From UBA1402 sp964575345 (GTDB lineage Bacteria; Bacteroidota; Bacteroidia; Bacteroidales; UBA1402): a stretch of 24,225 nucleotides of DNA. Each line of letters opens with the position of its first letter. The first letter of the stretch is position 1. This document shows, piece after piece, positions 22,543 through 24,225 of the stretch. A program made the position numbers and the translations under genes. The stretch lies in the NCBI GenBank assembly GCA_964575345.1, contig CAZNQD010000030.1, positions 1 through 24,225 of the forward strand, given 5' to 3'. Below the pieces are notes generated by a model. The model worked only from the letters and a program-made list of their open reading frames with translations, did no database searches and was not told the origin of the DNA.

Positions 22543-23285
22543 TATCAGTATGTATGGCTACCTTTAACGGGGAACGGTATTTGAAAGAACAATTGCATTC
22601 CATCCTGAGCCAGCTTGGCGACACGGACGAACTAATTATCTCTGACGACGGATCCAGCGATAAAACTCAGGAAATTATTCATGCATACGAGGATAAAAGA
22701 ATACGTTTTTTCCACAACCAACACAAAGGTATCGCTAATAATTTTGAGAATGCTTTATCCCGGGCCCGGGGAGAATATATTTTTTTGGCAGACCAGGACG
22801 ATGTTTGGTTAGCCGGAAAATTGGATAAAATGGTGAAATTCCTTGAAAAGGAAAGTCTGGATGTGGCCATGTGCAATTGTGCCCTGGTAGATCAGGAGCT
22901 TAAGATTATTAAGTCTCCGCATTTTGATTCGCAATGGCCGATGAAGCGAACACTTCTGTCCAATTTATTCAAAAATGCCTGGCTTGGATGCTGCATGGTT
23001 TTACGTTCCTCGGTATTAAAGGCGTGTATGCCTTTTCCAAGGGGTTTGGCTGCTCATGATCTGTGGTTGGCTTTGTATGCCCAGTGGCATTTCAGGACCG
23101 GCTATCTGGACGAAGTGCTGGTGTTGTACCGCAGGCACGATCGTACGGTTTCATTTACAGGTTCCGTCAGCACCAATTCCTTATCATTCAAGCTGAAATA
23201 CCGTTTGCATTTATTGTATCATCTTATTGGCAGGAGCCTGAAAAACTCGTTTTCCAGCCCTCAGACAAAATACGCAAAATCATGA
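22539..23285 (+). CDS. Family 2 glycosyltransferase
   Basis: This 248-residue GT-A enzyme adds a sugar from a nucleotide donor to a glycan or lipid acceptor on the cytoplasmic face. The GT2 start ISVCMATFNGERYLKEQL is followed by the nucleotide-binding ELIISDDGSSD (D36, D37) and a DxD-type metal site in LADQDDVW (D85-D88). AHDLWLALYA near residues 172-181 carries the likely catalytic acidic region. The overall pattern resembles enzymes annotated as rhamnosyltransferases of O-antigen loci, but the donor cannot be fixed from sequence. The C-terminal part is basic and may touch the membrane. It overlaps the radical SAM gene by ATGA. Confidence 0.9.
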   Translation: MISVCMATFNGERYLKEQLHSILSQLGDTDELIISDDGSSDKTQEIIHAYEDKRIRFFHNQHKGIANNFENALSRARGEYIFLADQDDVWLAGKLDKMVKFLEKESLDVAMCNCALVDQELKIIKSPHFDSQWPMKRTLLSNLFKNAWLGCCMVLRSSVLKACMPFPRGLAAHDLWLALYAQWHFRTGYLDEVLVLYRRHDRTVSFTGSVSTNSLSFKLKYRLHLLYHLIGRSLKNSFSSPQTKYAKS

Positions 23286-24225
23286 AGGTATTGTTTTTAA
23301 ATCCTCCTTTTTTTAATCATTTTTCCAGAGAATCCAGAAGCCCTGCGGTTACCAAAAGCAGTACCATTTATTACCCTAAATGGTTGTCGCAGGCTGCAGG
23401 CGTAGCCATTAAATCGGGGCATAACGTCGATTTGATAGATGCTCCGGCCTGGTGTGTCGACGTACAATACGTCATGGACAGAATAGCTGCGAAAAACATA
23501 GAGGCTTTAGTGGTTGATTGTTCCACCCCCAGTATTATAAATGATTTACAGGTAGTTGATCAGATTGTGGACAAACTTCCAAAATTGCCTGTTTTGATGG
23601 TAGGACGCCATGTTTCTGTTTTACCCGAAGAATCACTTAAAGCTTCCAGACATCTCAAATACGTAGCTCTTAAAGAATACGATTACATTGTGCGCGACTG
23701 GCTGGAAGCTTTGAGCAGCGGAGCTTCCATGTCAACAGTCAAAGGCCTGGTGTGGAAAAATGAATCCGGGGAGATAATTTATAACGAGCCCGCAGAACTG
23801 ATTTTAAATCTGGATGAACTGCCTTTTGTCTCTGAGGTCTATAAGCGTTTTTTAAGAATTGAGGATTATTATTACGGTTTTGCCCCGCATCCCAACATAA
23901 CCTTCGATACCAGCCGGGGTTGTCCTTATCATTGCACCTTTTGTGCTTTCCCGCAGACTTTCAGCGGACATCGCATGCGCTATCGTTCTGCCTCCAATGT
24001 GGCTGATGAATTTGATTTCATAAAAAAAGAGTTTCCCAAAGTCCGGTCCATCACTTTTGAAGACGATACCTACATCATCAGTAAAGATCATGTCCTTGGT
24101 ATAGCCGATGAATTAATACGCCGCGGTAACAGGATTCCTTACAACGTAAACCAGCGGGCAGACCTGATTGCCGATATTGCATTTTTCAAAACACTCAAAA
24201 AGTCGGGGCTCAGGTTGGTTATTGT
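23282..24225 (+). CDS. B12-binding-type radical SAM protein (partial, runs off the window)
   Basis: The frame is open from ATG 23282 to the last base, showing 314 codons without a stop. The first 140 residues have the Rossmann-like layout of a cobalamin-binding domain, starting MKVLFLNPPFFNHFSRESRS, with KSGHNVDLIDAPAW, but I see no DxHxxG base-off motif. The radical SAM cluster is C214-x3-C218-x2-C221 in RGCPYHCTFCAFPQ, followed by GHRMRYRS. This resembles the HpnJ-like group of B12/radical SAM enzymes, often found in surface polysaccharide or lipid loci. The ATGA overlap with the glycosyltransferase indicates coupled expression. Substrate and C-terminal domain are not visible. Confidence 0.88.
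   Translation, partial: MKVLFLNPPFFNHFSRESRSPAVTKSSTIYYPKWLSQAAGVAIKSGHNVDLIDAPAWCVDVQYVMDRIAAKNIEALVVDCSTPSIINDLQVVDQIVDKLPKLPVLMVGRHVSVLPEESLKASRHLKYVALKEYDYIVRDWLEALSSGASMSTVKGLVWKNESGEIIYNEPAELILNLDELPFVSEVYKRFLRIEDYYYGFAPHPNITFDTSRGCPYHCTFCAFPQTFSGHRMRYRSASNVADEFDFIKKEFPKVRSITFEDDTYIISKDHVLGIADELIRRGNRIPYNVNQRADLIADIAFFKTLKKSGLRLVI

Noticed and set aside
1..24225. tRNA or rRNA genes, CRISPR arrays, insertion sequences, attachment sites, toxin-antitoxin or defence genes
   Set aside because: I looked for cloverleaf-like sequence, spaced direct repeats, transposase or integrase motifs and small paired genes and saw none. Nearly all bases are covered by recognisable core genes.

Overview
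The window reads as a chromosomal core region of a member of the Bacteroidota, most likely Bacteroidales. The evidence is lineage-typical proteins (a DUF4290 protein, a DUF5723 barrel protein, a MurA with Asp in place of the catalytic Cys, a fused HisIE), several Bacteroidota-type -7 boxes (TAnnTTTG), A/T-rich sequence instead of strong Shine-Dalgarno sites, and a lipoprotein whose lipidated Cys is followed by acidic residues. I see no rRNA, tRNA, CRISPR array, insertion sequence or prophage gene. No gap between genes exceeds 300 bases; the longest is 173 bases (4597-4769).

Layout. (1) 1-4596, + strand: the end of a his operon (hisA tail, hisF, hisIE) runs without a break into ftsE, a monofunctional aspartate kinase and lysA. 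Most junctions overlap or nearly touch. (2) 4770-7889, + strand: a probable surface lipoprotein followed by a DUF5723 outer-membrane barrel protein, ending at a very strong bidirectional terminator (7898-7933). (3) 11303 down to 7995, - strand: pyrB, pyrI, a flavin reductase-like protein and glyA. (4) 11409-21297, + strand: a cell-envelope and housekeeping series made of a class A penicillin-binding protein, tsaB, a DUF4290 gene, murA, rimM, an orphan FecE-type ABC ATPase, a degenerate M23/LytM membrane protein, dxr and rseP. (5) 21341-24225, + strand: a secreted endonuclease/exonuclease/phosphatase-fold protein, a 23-codon mini-ORF, a GT2 glycosyltransferase and a B12-binding-type radical SAM protein cut by the window edge. 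The last two look like the start of a surface glycan or lipid locus.

How it fits together. Region 1 makes histidine and, through aspartate kinase and LysA, handles diaminopimelate and lysine; ftsE links it to cell division. Region 3 makes pyrimidines and one-carbon units. Region 4 is rich in envelope functions: peptidoglycan precursor (MurA), polymerisation (PBP1A), a LytM-like protein, isoprenoid precursor (Dxr) and intramembrane proteolysis (RseP). Nothing here is a clear new defence or mobile system. The best candidates for a second look are the LytM-like protein that has lost most of its catalytic site, the mini-ORF that resembles a GT2 start and overlaps the real GT2 gene by ATGA, the back-to-back pyrB/PBP promoters with an inverted repeat at the PBP start site, and the glycosyltransferase/radical SAM pair at the right edge.
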